Assembly (NCBI RefSeq): GCF_038007465.1
Contig: NZ_JBBOXF010000001.1
Location: 372,001-436,000, forward strand
Length of the DNA stretch: 64,000 bases
Source of the DNA: Sporosarcina sp. FSL K6-1508
GTDB taxonomy: Bacteria > Bacillota > Bacilli > Bacillales_A > Planococcaceae
Direction of reading: 5' to 3'
Under the pieces are notes generated by a model. That model was not told the origin of the DNA. It saw only the letters and a list, made by a program, of their open reading frames with translations, and did no database searches. Both the position numbers and the translations under genes were made by a program. Of the stretch, positions 1-8,357 are shown in pieces. Every line of letters starts with the position of its first letter. Position 1 is the stretch's first letter.

Positions 1-236
1 CCGTCGTCAATGATGCGCCTGACAATTTCATAGACACCCAGCGAATGGTGGAACCGGCTATGCTCTGCCCCGTGAAATACGAGGTATGTCGTGCCTAGTT
101 GCTTGATCCGGCGAAGGCGCTGAAATTCGCTTGTGCCAATTACATCCCAGATTACTCTGTCACGCACGTGAATATAGCGATGCACAGGATCTTTGAAAAC
201 TTTTTCTTCAACCAGTTTTTCATCTTTGTATTCCAT
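1..236 (-). CDS. ywfO: HD-domain phosphohydrolase, YwfO-like (N-terminal part only)
   Basis: Reading the minus strand from an ATG at 236 gives 78 residues that run off the left edge of the window. A Shine-Dalgarno GGAGGTG lies 5-6 nt before the ATG. The segment EHSRFHHSLGVYEI matches the first metal-binding histidine region of HD-domain dNTP triphosphohydrolase-like proteins; the HD pair itself lies outside the window. In Bacillus subtilis ywfO lies next to rsfA, as here, which supports the assignment. The substrate is not known from this fragment. The gene is divergent from rsfA. Confidence 0.8.
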   Translation of the reverse strand, partial: MEYKDEKLVEEKVFKDPVHRYIHVRDRVIWDVIGTSEFQRLRRIKQLGTTYLVFHGAEHSRFHHSLGVYEIVRRIIDD

Positions 237-418
237 CGTGCACCTCCGTCAACTCATTCCCTTTAGTATAATCTTAAAATCGTCTCGCAGGAAGATGGAA
301 AAAGGTTCATTTGAGTGAAAAAAAGATAGAATGCTTTTTTCATTATGAATAAAGTAACGAAATCCTGTCCACACTGACCGTAGAAAGAGACTATGAACAT
401 ATGACTGGAGGCACGGAA

Positions 419-1054
419 ATGGTGAAAGTTAGACAGGATGCTTGGATTGAAGAAAACGATACTTTATTAGCCGACACAGTACTACGACATGTCCGCGAAG
501 GTAGTACACAACTTAGCGCTTTCGAAGAAGTTGGGGACGCGCTGAACAGGACCGCAGCGGCTTGCGGGTTCAGATGGAACGCAGTTGTAAGACGGGACTA
601 TGAAAAAGAGCTTGCAGACGCAAAGAAAGAACGCAAGCAAGCAATACGTGTTCTCGGAAAAGACTTTAAACGACGTGGCCAACAATTGTACACGCCTTCG
701 CAAGGACAAGAGGAAGAACAAAAGGTTTCTGTTCCGTTATCTGCACTCTCTCTCGATACGGTAATCGCTTATCTTGTACGTATGCATCACACAGGTGCGG
801 GAGATAACGAGTCTCTTCGCTGGAGACAAACCGCTAAAATTGCGAATGAAAAGTCAGAGAAACTTCAAAGAGAAGTTGAAAAACTTCAGCAGGAGAATAA
901 AACACTGCGCGCCGATTATGAGCAATTCGTTCAAATCATGAACCGCGCACGCCGTCTTGTTACGCTAGATGATGACGCGGATCGTACTGCACCCGTCTTT
1001 CAAATGGAACAAAACGGAAACCTAGTTTCAAAAGAACCGCCAATCAATCATTGA
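419..1054 (+). CDS. rsfA: RsfA-family sporulation transcription factor
   Basis: The 211-residue product starts MVKVRQDAWI and resembles RsfA, the prespore-specific regulator of sigma-F-dependent genes. The N-terminal 60 residues form a Myb/SANT-like DNA-binding segment (W7 onward, with a second tryptophan in GFRWNAV). A long acidic/basic coiled coil with heptads fills about residues 135-175. An upstream in-frame ATG at 401 was rejected because TGGAGG at 406-411 sits 7 nt before the ATG at 419. The last codons and the stop lie inside the terminator stem. Position between ywfO and lipL-pta matches B. subtilis order. Confidence 0.88.
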   Translation: MVKVRQDAWIEENDTLLADTVLRHVREGSTQLSAFEEVGDALNRTAAACGFRWNAVVRRDYEKELADAKKERKQAIRVLGKDFKRRGQQLYTPSQGQEEEQKVSVPLSALSLDTVIAYLVRMHHTGAGDNESLRWRQTAKIANEKSEKLQREVEKLQQENKTLRADYEQFVQIMNRARRLVTLDDDADRTAPVFQMEQNGNLVSKEPPINH

Positions 1055-1066
1055 TTGGCGGTTTTA
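1035..1066 (+). terminator. rsfA terminator overlapping its stop codon
   Basis: A 13-bp perfect stem (arms 1035-1047 and 1051-1063, 3-nt loop) is followed by TTTT. The TGA stop of rsfA (1052-1054) lies in the 3' arm, so the last residues of RsfA are encoded by the terminator. Confidence 0.85.
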
Positions 1067-1150
1067 CCTTGGTGCGAGATTGTTTGGTAGAGTGTTGCTT
1101 TATTTGAAGTGGATGTTTAGTTCAGCGAAAACGTTGTCTACTACATAACA

Positions 1151-1186
1151 AAACAGGTGTCCCCCCTTTTTGTAGGACACCTGTTT
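1151..1186 (-). terminator. lipL terminator
   Basis: A 12-bp stem (1151-1162 / 1175-1186) lies 9 nt past the lipL stop. On the minus strand it is followed by TTTTGTT. Confidence 0.85.
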
Positions 1187-1194
1187 AGCGTTTT

Positions 1195-2034
1195 TCATCC
1201 ACGTGCTAGCATTTTTTGATTCCGTTCGAAAACACGGTTTAAATAAAATGTATATAAGTCCATTTCATCGGGTTTCAAGCCGCCCATATCAACGTTGTCT
1301 GCTAGTTCGCGCAACAACAGCTGTGTACGGATGACGACATCGCTTACGGTTAGCGGCAGTTCCATCAATTCTGACAGGGATGCCATCACTTCTGGTTGAA
1401 TGGTTGGATAGGTAAACTTCATTTCTTCTCCACGCAAGCCAGTCTCGTAAAAGTTGCGGATCAGTTCTGCACGATCCGATCCGCTTCCCTCGACACATAA
1501 ATAGACTTGAACCGCAATGCCTTGCCTCAGCCTGCGCTGTGAAATACCCGCGAATTTGCGACCGTCGATACTTAGATCATACGAACCTGGACAGTATGAT
1601 CCAACAATTTCATAGGCTTCAATGCGTTTGCCCGCTTCCGGGAAAAGCATACGGACAAATGCGAGCATTACTTCGTAACCCGCCGGAATATCGATTGCCG
1701 AATCGCGTTCCGACAGCACTATCGATATATTTAATACACCCTCGTCGAGCACGACAGCCAGACCGCCCGAATTGCGGACGATTGCATTGTATCCGGCAGT
1801 TTCAAGCATTGAAATACCTTCTGCCACATACGGCAGCCGGTGATCTTGGATGCCGAGCACGACTGTTTTGTCATGCACCCATGTTCGGACGGTCGGGGCG
1901 CTCATCTGCTGGCCGACAAGATGACAAAGTGTATCATCTGCTGCAAACGATTCTAGCGCGGAACGATTGCGGGTCGTCATGGATTCATCTACGAAACGCC
2001 ATTCGGGAATATATAAAAAAGATTCATATGTCAT
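1195..2034 (-). CDS. lipL: Octanoyl-[GcvH]:protein N-octanoyltransferase
   Basis: The 279-residue protein belongs to the LplA/LipB/LipL fold. In Bacillales LipL moves octanoyl groups from GcvH to E2 subunits of the 2-oxoacid dehydrogenases, a cytosolic step of lipoate assembly. C148 in GSYCPGSYDLS is at the position of the catalytic cysteine of LipL, and K160 in GRKFAG is the conserved acyl-binding lysine; VRNSGGLAVV (87-96) is the typical R-x-SGG-x-A-V loop. AGGAGA precedes the ATG. It starts 15 nt after the pta stop and probably shares its transcript, ending at the hairpin at 1151-1186. Confidence 0.9.
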   Translation of the reverse strand: MTYESFLYIPEWRFVDESMTTRNRSALESFAADDTLCHLVGQQMSAPTVRTWVHDKTVVLGIQDHRLPYVAEGISMLETAGYNAIVRNSGGLAVVLDEGVLNISIVLSERDSAIDIPAGYEVMLAFVRMLFPEAGKRIEAYEIVGSYCPGSYDLSIDGRKFAGISQRRLRQGIAVQVYLCVEGSGSDRAELIRNFYETGLRGEEMKFTYPTIQPEVMASLSELMELPLTVSDVVIRTQLLLRELADNVDMGGLKPDEMDLYTFYLNRVFERNQKMLARG

Positions 2035-2049
2035 TTCAATATCTCCTGC

Positions 2050-3018
2050 TCATAGACTTTGCGCCGCTGTTAACAGAGCAAGCTTGTAGACATCGTCAGC
2101 GGAACAGCCGCGTGATAAATCATTCACGGGTGCGTTCAATCCTTGGAGGATCGGACCAATTGCCTCGTAGCCGCCTAGACGCTCCGCTATTTTATACCCG
2201 ATATTGCCTGCTTCAAGCGACGGAAATACGTAGATATTCGCATTGCCTTGAATGACAGAGCCGGGTGCTTTTTTCGCAGCAATTTCCGGCACATAGGCTG
2301 CATCGAACTGGAATTCACCGTCAAGCGGTAGATTAGGTGCGAGCAATTGAGCAATTCTCACCGCTTCCGCAATTTTTTCCGTTTCTTCCGTTACAGCCGA
2401 CCCTTTTGTGGAAAAGCTCAACATTGCAACATGCGGATCTACGCCGAATGCTCTCGCTGTTTTTGCACTTTCGACCGCAATCTCCGCCAGTTCCTGTGCT
2501 GTCGGTGCTACGGTAATGGCACAATCGGCGAAGACGAGCCGTTCTTTGCCTTTCATCATGATGAATGCGCCGCTTGTCCTTGAAATACCAGGTTTTGTCT
2601 TAATGATTTGGAGTGCCGGTCGTACTGTATCTGCCGTCGAATGCGCAGCCCCACTTACTAATCCGTCAGCCCGCCCAGTATAGACGAGCATCGTTCCAAA
2701 ATAATTGACGTCTTTTAACTGCTCATGCGCTTGTTCCAAAGATGCTTTGCCGTTGCGGCGCTCGACGAATTTTTCAGCAAGTTCCTCAAAATAAAGAGCG
2801 CTCGCAGGGTTGATGACTTCGATTTCCGAAATAGCAATTCCCGCTTCAGTTGCTGCCTCTGATACCTCGGTTTCATCGCCAAGAAGGACTGGCTTTACAA
2901 GCCCTTCTTCTTGTAGCCGTGACGCTGCTTCCAATACGCGTTTGTCCGTTCCTTCCGGAAGAATGATTGTCTTGCGTCTGCCGCTTAGACTTTTTTTAAT
3001 TTCAGCAAATAAATCCAT
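2050..3018 (-). CDS. pta: Phosphate acetyltransferase
   Basis: The 322-residue protein matches the short Bacillus-type phosphotransacetylase (EutD/Pta), which interconverts acetyl-CoA and acetyl phosphate. Visible family features are IILPEGTDKRVLEAA near the N-terminus, the segment GLVSGAAHSTADTVRPAL in the middle and FPSLEAGNIGYKIAERLGG near the C-terminus. The length equals that of the B. subtilis enzyme and there is no N-terminal DRTGG domain. It is transcribed with lipL and is divergent from hemQ, with a 178-bp intergenic region. Confidence 0.93.
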   Translation of the reverse strand: MDLFAEIKKSLSGRRKTIILPEGTDKRVLEAASRLQEEGLVKPVLLGDETEVSEAATEAGIAISEIEVINPASALYFEELAEKFVERRNGKASLEQAHEQLKDVNYFGTMLVYTGRADGLVSGAAHSTADTVRPALQIIKTKPGISRTSGAFIMMKGKERLVFADCAITVAPTAQELAEIAVESAKTARAFGVDPHVAMLSFSTKGSAVTEETEKIAEAVRIAQLLAPNLPLDGEFQFDAAYVPEIAAKKAPGSVIQGNANIYVFPSLEAGNIGYKIAERLGGYEAIGPILQGLNAPVNDLSRGCSADDVYKLALLTAAQSL

Positions 3019-3196
3019 CAGTATTTATCACCTTTCGCACGTTCTTATACACTAAGCATACACCAACAAGTCAGGCTGTAAAAGCGATTCACTTCATGTC
3101 AAATTCGTGACAACAGCGCTCGCAAAGGACGTCTAATGACCTTCTATGCTACACTAATCTAAGAAGTTAATTCATAATGAAGGAGTCTGATTTCAT

Positions 3197-3946
3197 ATGA
3201 TCGAAGCAGCACAAACACTCGATGGCTGGTATGTTTTACACGATTTACGCTCGATGGACTGGGCATCATGGAAATTAGTTTCAAAAGAAGAACGTCAAGC
3301 AGCAGTAGATGAATTTCTTGTCTACCTTGAAAAACTCCAAAAAGCGGACGATGCTAAAACGGGCGCACACGCTTTCTATACAGTAATTGGCCAAAAAGCC
3401 GATTTCATGCTCATGACTTTACGTCCGACGATGGACGAACTGCAAGACTTGGAAACGGAATTCAATAAGCTCGCAATTGCAGATTTCACGATTCCAGCGT
3501 ATTCGTACCTGTCAGTCGTTGAACTCTCGAACTACCTTGCAGGCGAGTCCACTGATGATCCTTACCAGAACCCATATGTACGCGGACGTCTGTACCCTGA
3601 ACTGCAACGCAGCCAATATATCTGCTTCTATCCGATGGACAAGAAGCGCGACGGCGATGTGAACTGGTACATGCTCGATATGGACAAACGAAAAGAATTG
3701 ATGCGTGCGCACGGTTTGATCGGCCGCAGCTACGCTGGAAAAGTGAAACAAATCATTTCAGGCTCCGTCGGTTTTGACGATTACGAATGGGGCGTTACAT
3801 TGTTCGCAGACGACGTTCTCCAATTCAAAAAACTGATTTACGAAATGCGTTTTGACGAAGTAAGCGCACGCTACGCTGAGTTCGGCTCATTCTTTGTGGG
3901 TACGATTTTAGAAGGCGACAAAAAAGCTGCATTTTTCAATGTATAA
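3197..3946 (+). CDS. hemQ: Coproheme decarboxylase HemQ
   Basis: The 249-residue chlorite-dismutase-fold protein converts coproheme III to protoheme, the last step of the coproporphyrin-dependent heme pathway of Gram-positives. Y145, K149 and H172 fall at the positions of the catalytic tyrosine, the lysine and the proximal heme histidine of characterised HemQ proteins. GFDDYEWGVTLFADD (192-206) is the family's central strand. AGGAG lies 11 nt upstream of the ATG. The divergent arrangement with pta is as in B. subtilis (ywfI). Confidence 0.94.
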   Translation: MIEAAQTLDGWYVLHDLRSMDWASWKLVSKEERQAAVDEFLVYLEKLQKADDAKTGAHAFYTVIGQKADFMLMTLRPTMDELQDLETEFNKLAIADFTIPAYSYLSVVELSNYLAGESTDDPYQNPYVRGRLYPELQRSQYICFYPMDKKRDGDVNWYMLDMDKRKELMRAHGLIGRSYAGKVKQIISGSVGFDDYEWGVTLFADDVLQFKKLIYEMRFDEVSARYAEFGSFFVGTILEGDKKAAFFNV

Positions 3947-3965
3947 TTGAATTGACACCACAGAG

Positions 3966-4000
3966 AAGGGACTATAACCATAGCGGTTTTAGTCCCTTTT
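3966..4000 (+). terminator. hemQ terminator
   Basis: An interrupted stem (3966-3973 / 3991-3998 with an inner AACC/GGTT) ends in TTTTAT. Confidence 0.7.
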
Positions 4001-4017
4001 ATATAGATGAATTCAAT

Positions 4018-4458
4018 TTACTTCAACGCCTGAAACCTTTTCGTTTCAGCGATTGCTATGTCATTTTCATGCGCAAAGTGAATAAGATCTTCAATGACTT
4101 TATCGGGAGAGAAAGAAACAATACGTATATTGACTCCCTTGTCTGCCTTTATAATCGCTCCCTTTTCACGCCAACCAATCCGTTTGAATTTTATGACCTT
4201 TATTTGTCCAGCCTGAATCTTTTTTCTATAAATCGGTACAGTCAAGAGAAAAACTTCGTATATCAAATGCCCATCTTTAATTGTAAATTGATACGTTATG
4301 AAAATTGCTAAAATCAAGCATACGCCAATTAAAATTAAAATATAAAAAAACCAGCCATTTGAATGATTTAAAAATTCATATCTACTCGTTACCACTGGTA
4401 TTACCAGTAAAAAAACTAATCCTATCCGTTTTGTTTTTGCCTGATAAACCAATCGCAT
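4018..4458 (-). CDS. Small membrane protein with PH-like C-terminal domain
   Basis: The product has about 146 residues. Two hydrophobic helices (about residues 12-24 and 35-56) are followed by a beta-rich, lysine-rich segment such as KKIQAGQIKVIKFKR, which resembles bacterial PH-like (bPH2) membrane proteins. The start is uncertain: ATG at 4458 has GAGGGGG only 1 nt away, while TTG at 4452 has that site at 7 nt and is an equally good or better start. No B. subtilis counterpart is recognised and no function is assigned. It is tail-to-tail with hemQ. Confidence 0.6.
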   Translation of the reverse strand: MRLVYQAKTKRIGLVFLLVIPVVTSRYEFLNHSNGWFFYILILIGVCLILAIFITYQFTIKDGHLIYEVFLLTVPIYRKKIQAGQIKVIKFKRIGWREKGAIIKADKGVNIRIVSFSPDKVIEDLIHFAHENDIAIAETKRFQALK

Positions 4459-4576
4459 GCCCCCTCTATGAAAGTAGCTGTCCCAGAAATATTGAGTGTC
4501 TATTAATGATACGTGTGTTGCACTCCATTGTTTCATTATTTTACATATATATTCCCGAACAGGAGGAAGGCATTTT

Positions 4577-5428
4577 TTATTTTTTTAACCATGCCACGAT
4601 ATCCGCCTTCATATCATTGCCATTCCAGAACGTAAACGCTTCTTCCTCTCCTACTCTTTCAACAAGATGCTCAACATACTTTGTCCCCAGTAAATAGCCT
4701 AACCGGTTATAACCGAAGTAGCTGCCGCCGGATAAGCGGAACCATTCCTTTTCTTTCACCGTGTCCCATCCAGATAACACATCTTGCAGAAAACGTTGCT
4801 TTACTTCGCGTTTATTCCCCTCAAAACAGTTTACCCATGAATCCCCGTCATCATCATACGTGAAATACACCGACTGATTTAGCACAGGGACAATTTTTCT
4901 CGATAAATACGTGGCAACGCCCTCCGTATAAAGTGTTGTCAGTCCGTGTATCCAATCGACTGTCTTCCAGTCCATCCCCTGCCTATCGGCCAATGAAAAA
5001 TGAGTGACATGACCAATTTCATGTGCAACAATCACTTTTAAATGTTCCGTTACAGGAGATAATTTCTCTGTCGCAAAGTAAATATCCCCCTTAATTTCCC
5101 GTGTGACAAATGCATTCGAACCAAATGTGCCAACGAGGATTGTATAATTAATAGCAAGATCATTATTGAATACTTCCGTATAAACTCCGTCAATTTCCTC
5201 AATAATCCTCGGCAACTTCTCTGACATGGTACGTATGTCGTTGAGTTTCCCAGGGTATGTATCAGTCGCTGTCTGAAGTCGTTCTTCCGTTTTCGGACAG
5301 TGGTTCGGAAAGTACTGGTCAAACACCTCTGGATGCCTATTGATATATGTTTCTAAATCGTGTAACTCAAATTTCGTCTTTGAGTCATACAACGCCAAAA
5401 AGTCTGGAATGATCGTTTTAATACGCAA
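4577..5428 (-). CDS. Putative gluzincin-type zinc metallopeptidase
   Basis: The 283-residue protein carries the zinc motif HEIGH at 136-140 and a third ligand candidate E169 in LYTEGVATYLS, 33 residues later; that HExxH plus E layout is typical of gluzincins (DUF2268-like aminopeptidase relatives). There is no signal peptide or membrane helix, so it should be cytosolic. A short gap separates it from the membrane protein downstream, but no shared function can be read. The substrate is unknown. Confidence 0.65.
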   Translation of the reverse strand: MRIKTIIPDFLALYDSKTKFELHDLETYINRHPEVFDQYFPNHCPKTEERLQTATDTYPGKLNDIRTMSEKLPRIIEEIDGVYTEVFNNDLAINYTILVGTFGSNAFVTREIKGDIYFATEKLSPVTEHLKVIVAHEIGHVTHFSLADRQGMDWKTVDWIHGLTTLYTEGVATYLSRKIVPVLNQSVYFTYDDDGDSWVNCFEGNKREVKQRFLQDVLSGWDTVKEKEWFRLSGGSYFGYNRLGYLLGTKYVEHLVERVGEEEAFTFWNGNDMKADIVAWLKK

Positions 5429-5526
5429 GTGAGTCCCTCCCTTTTTCTTAGTTTACCTAAACGACTTTTCTTTTCCAGTCATGTTTACTACAGTCAATTC
5501 ATATGATTCCCCAAGGGGGTTGTGCC

Positions 5527-5946
5527 GTGGCGGTGATAAAATACACTGATGCAGAACTTGATCTGCTCGCACGGTTGATGCGTGCCGAAGCGGAAGGTGA
5601 TGGCGAGTTAGGTATGCTTCTCGTCGGCAATGTCGGAGTGAACCGCGTACGTTCGGGTTGTCTGGATTTTAATGATATACGAACTTTGCAGGATATGGTT
5701 TTCCAGAGCCCGGGAGGCTTCGAAGCGACAACAAAAGGTTATTTTTATCAACGTGCCCGAGAGCTGGACCGTAAATTGGCGAGGCGTGTTGTAAATGGCG
5801 AACGTTTCACTCCGGGTGAACGCTCCTTATGGTTTTTCATGCCGGCCGGGGATTGCCCAGCCCAGTGGTATAACCAATGGAACACCGGCAGATTCAAGTC
5901 ACACTGTTTCTATTCCCCAACGGTTCAAGACTGCCCGAACGTGTAA
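5527..5946 (+). CDS. cwlJ: Spore cortex-lytic/cell wall hydrolase CwlJ
   Basis: The 139-residue product starts MAVIKYTDAEL and matches CwlJ of the SleB/CwlJ hydrolase family, the coat-associated cortex-lytic enzyme activated by Ca-DPA during germination. LLARLMRAEAEGDG holds the conserved catalytic glutamate region, and CPAQWYNQWNTGRFKSHCFY is the typical C-terminal motif. The GTG at 5527 was preferred over an upstream ATG at 5503 because AAGGGGG (5513-5519) lies 7 nt before it. A weak sigma-E-like pair (TCATGTT 5479-5485, CATATGAT 5500-5507, 14-nt spacer) is present but would leave almost no leader. gerQ follows 24 nt downstream. Confidence 0.9.
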   Translation: MAVIKYTDAELDLLARLMRAEAEGDGELGMLLVGNVGVNRVRSGCLDFNDIRTLQDMVFQSPGGFEATTKGYFYQRARELDRKLARRVVNGERFTPGERSLWFFMPAGDCPAQWYNQWNTGRFKSHCFYSPTVQDCPNV

Positions 5947-5970
5947 CTCAAAAGAAGAAAGGATGAAGAA

Positions 5971-6321
5971 ATGGTCCAATACTATTGGAATCAGCCCTAT
6001 CAAAATCAGCATGTCACACCGCCGCAAGTAACGCTTCCAGCTGGAGGAAGGCAACCCGGACCGCCTCGTCGCGAGGAGTCATACATCGAAAACATTTTAC
6101 GATTGAACAGAGGTGAACCCGGAACCTTCCATTTTTCATTCGAGCATGCACTGGATAACGGAAAAAATACGAAAAGCGTGCGTGGTACTGTAGAGGCTGC
6201 CGGCCGTGACCATGTCATTTTAAGCGATTCGTCTACAGGACATCGTTTTCTATTCCCGATGATTTATTTCGATTATGCCGAATTTGATAATGAAGTGAAG
6301 TATTTCCCGCAGCAACCTTGA
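5971..6321 (+). CDS. gerQ: Spore germination/coat protein GerQ
   Basis: The 116-residue protein matches GerQ (YwdL), an inner-coat protein required for CwlJ localisation and cross-linked by transglutaminase in B. subtilis. It has the family layout: a Tyr/Gln/Pro-rich N-terminus (YYWNQPYQNQHVTPPQV) followed by a compact domain beginning ESYIENILRLNRG and ending near FPMIYFDYAEFDNEV. It follows cwlJ by 24 nt with AGAAAGGATG as ribosome site, so the two are very likely co-transcribed and made in the mother cell. Confidence 0.93.
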   Translation: MVQYYWNQPYQNQHVTPPQVTLPAGGRQPGPPRREESYIENILRLNRGEPGTFHFSFEHALDNGKNTKSVRGTVEAAGRDHVILSDSSTGHRFLFPMIYFDYAEFDNEVKYFPQQP

Positions 6322-6408
6322 AATGAACAAGGTCATTAGAGGTTAGACATGAAATCTATCTGTCCTAACTGATTCACAGTATGGGATTTCATCATTTTCT
6401 AAGCCAAA

Positions 6409-6455
6409 AAAAATCTTCCGTCTGCCTTATTCGGGGCTTTGCGGAAGATTTTTTG
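6409..6455. terminator. Bidirectional terminator between gerQ and the 6461 gene
   Basis: An 11-bp stem (6410-6420 / 6442-6452) has A-runs before and T-runs after it, so it can end transcripts from both sides of this convergent pair. Confidence 0.8.
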
Positions 6456-6460
6456 TTAAA

Positions 6461-7513
6461 TTAATTTAAACGGGCATCAATATAACTCCGGAACTGAATT
6501 GGATCATCCACCCGTATCGCTGCTTTCGAAAATTCTTTTTCGAATCCCAAAAAGAGTGTGGCGCTTAGTGGCCGCTTAAATGTAATGACACATTGCGGCA
6601 GCACTTCTTCAAAATCCCGTGCTATAAAATCAATTGTATCTTTTGCCTTCAGATTTTCATTGGCGGCGTCATTTCCCCATGCCACATGCTCAATTTCAGC
6701 AAATGGAATGACCATCCGTTTTCCTAATCCGAGGGCGACACGGATTTGTTTTTCATCGACAACAAGTGAATTGAGTCGAACTGCTTGAATATCCCCAATA
6801 AAGAAAACGACTGAATAGATATTCAAAATGAGAAGAACGATTGAAAGTATCATCGACTTGTCGTGGAGCCACCAGTGGATACCTATAGTTTCAATGACAA
6901 TCGCATGAATCATCATGACATAGAAGGCAATAAAACTTGTTTTCTTATGAATCGAAAAATGGTTCTCCGCCGTAATCGGACGTTTCTTCCATGTACCGAA
7001 TGCGTAATAAAACATAAGTGTTTCAGCGCTAATTATTTTGATGAGTGGATGCTTACCAATTTGCTTCTCAACTAACGTTGTAAATGTGAATAATGGACCT
7101 TCTCCACTGACTTTTATATCCCGAATGATTCGGGGGGTATGTTTTAAAAGAATAAAGAGGAGGCTTATTTCCGCGAGAAGTATAATACCTTCAATTGCGA
7201 TTGCGATGTAAGGGATGAATTTGAATGGTTCAAAGTAAGCTGTTGGAATAATAATTCTTGCTACAATTATGCCGAGCATCATGAATGTTACAAACCTTTT
7301 CACGGTGAATCCTTTTTTGCGCGTCATTGCAAGAATGAGAAATGGAGCGACTATCGAAAAGTCTATAAGTGACCCAACAATAACCCACGTCGCATCTGCA
7401 GGTGCCGGCAAAATCGGGATCGGCAAACGATAGAGAGCAAGATTTGACGTAAAAACAAGTACGAGGACCATCATCAGTAATGGTGATTTTGAATTCTGCT
7501 TAGTAAAAATCAT
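6461..7513 (-). CDS. Polytopic membrane protein with C-terminal cytosolic domain, function unknown
   Basis: From the ATG at 7513 (AAGAGGTG upstream) the product has 350 residues. About seven hydrophobic helices lie in the first 270 residues, and roughly 80 residues follow that look like a beta-rich PH-like domain (SLVVDEKQIRVALGLGKRMVIPFAEIEHVAWG). Similar Bacillus proteins carry the old, unsupported name beta-carotene monooxygenase. The longer frame to 7591 lacks a ribosome site. It lies between gerQ and the ywdK homologue; no role can be inferred. Confidence 0.7.
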   Translation of the reverse strand: MIFTKQNSKSPLLMMVLVLVFTSNLALYRLPIPILPAPADATWVIVGSLIDFSIVAPFLILAMTRKKGFTVKRFVTFMMLGIIVARIIIPTAYFEPFKFIPYIAIAIEGIILLAEISLLFILLKHTPRIIRDIKVSGEGPLFTFTTLVEKQIGKHPLIKIISAETLMFYYAFGTWKKRPITAENHFSIHKKTSFIAFYVMMIHAIVIETIGIHWWLHDKSMILSIVLLILNIYSVVFFIGDIQAVRLNSLVVDEKQIRVALGLGKRMVIPFAEIEHVAWGNDAANENLKAKDTIDFIARDFEEVLPQCVITFKRPLSATLFLGFEKEFSKAAIRVDDPIQFRSYIDARLN

Positions 7514-7596
7514 AAAAGCACCTCTTTTTCTTTTCATTATAGCATTGCAATCTCGCTCAATTATCTGATTCGATTGACAATTTTCCGACATTTTTT

Positions 7597-7629
7597 ACAA
7601 CAAAAAAACAGGAGAACGGACTCCTGTTT
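7597..7629 (-). terminator. Terminator after the DUF423 gene
   Basis: A 9-bp stem (7606-7614 / 7621-7629) is followed on the minus strand by TTTTTTTG; it overlaps the DUF423 stop codon by one base. Confidence 0.85.
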
Positions 7630-8009
7630 CAGTTTGAAAATTTAACTGCCGCGACAATAAGCATGATCCACCCTGCGATGAATGCAACACCGCCGATTGG
7701 CGTAATAGCGCCAAGTATACCGATTCCCGACAAGCTCAGTACATATAAGCTACCCGAGAAGAAAATAATACCGACTAGAATCAAGTACCCCGCCCAGCTC
7801 AACTGTGTGACCGATCCGAAGAGTGATGGACTCATCAGAATGCCGACTACAATCAATGCAAGTGCGTGGAACATTTGATACTGTACAGCAGTTTCCCAGA
7901 TTGCTAAATAGTGTTCGGACAATTTCTCTTTTAAGGCGTGTGCTCCAAAAGCACCGAACGCAACAGCGATTGCAGCGTTGACAGCCCCTGCGATAATGAA
8001 AAATGGCAT
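7629..8009 (-). CDS. ywdK: DUF423 membrane protein (YwdK-like)
   Basis: The 126-residue protein has four hydrophobic helices and the DUF423 hallmark GAFGAHALKEKLSEHYLAIWETAVQYQMFHALAL. The start at 8009 (MPFFIIAGAVNA) is preceded by AGGAA; the longer frame to 8048 has no better site and the length agrees with YwdK. B. subtilis carries ywdK in the same gerQ-ung neighbourhood. Biochemical function is unknown. Confidence 0.85.
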   Translation of the reverse strand: MPFFIIAGAVNAAIAVAFGAFGAHALKEKLSEHYLAIWETAVQYQMFHALALIVVGILMSPSLFGSVTQLSWAGYLILVGIIFFSGSLYVLSLSGIGILGAITPIGGVAFIAGWIMLIVAAVKFSN

Positions 8010-8093
8010 ATTGTTTCCTGCTTCCTTTACGGATGCCAACACATTCACGAAATTAGAGGTAGATAAATTGCGTGAATACTTGGCACCCTTATT

Positions 8094-8357
8094 TCAAAAG
8101 TCAAATATAGAGCCGCCGTTTGCATCCTCTTCTACAAGCGGTTTGCCTTCTAACGAGGTAATTGATTGAACAGCGCTTGGGGTTGAAAGCATTTTAGGAA
8201 CAAGCTTCTCTTCACGCTTACCCTCACCGCCAAGTGCTACTTCACAAAGCGATCTGACAGCGGATAACGCTTCACGCATTGCATACTCGTCATTCGTGCG
8301 TCTTGCAACACTCAATTGCCGCTCCATTTCTGAGATAAGCCGGTCGTATGGAATCAC
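8094..8357 (-). CDS. ywdI: YwdI-like DUF5327 protein
   Basis: The 87-residue product starts GTG (MIPYDRLISEMERQLSVARR), consistent with the small helical YwdI/DUF5327 family between ung and ywdK in Bacilli. The GTG overlaps the TGA of the preceding Cys-rich gene by 3 nt, which indicates translational coupling. An N-terminal amphipathic helix and a Ser/Gly-rich acidic C-terminus can be seen. Function is unknown. Confidence 0.75.
   Translation of the reverse strand: MIPYDRLISEMERQLSVARRTNDEYAMREALSAVRSLCEVALGGEGKREEKLVPKMLSTPSAVQSITSLEGKPLVEEDANGGSIFDF

Noticed and set aside
1539..2255. 238-codon plus-strand frame opposite lipL and pta
   Set aside because: It is a shadow of two well-supported minus-strand genes with clear families.
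5479..5507. Sigma-E promoter for cwlJ
   Set aside because: The boxes TCATGTT and CATATGAT have proper spacing, but the start point would fall at the ribosome site; kept only as a remark.
8044..8076. Hairpin TTCACG..CGTGAA between ywdI and ywdK as a terminator
   Set aside because: The stem is interrupted and neither strand has a T-run; operon continuity is more likely.
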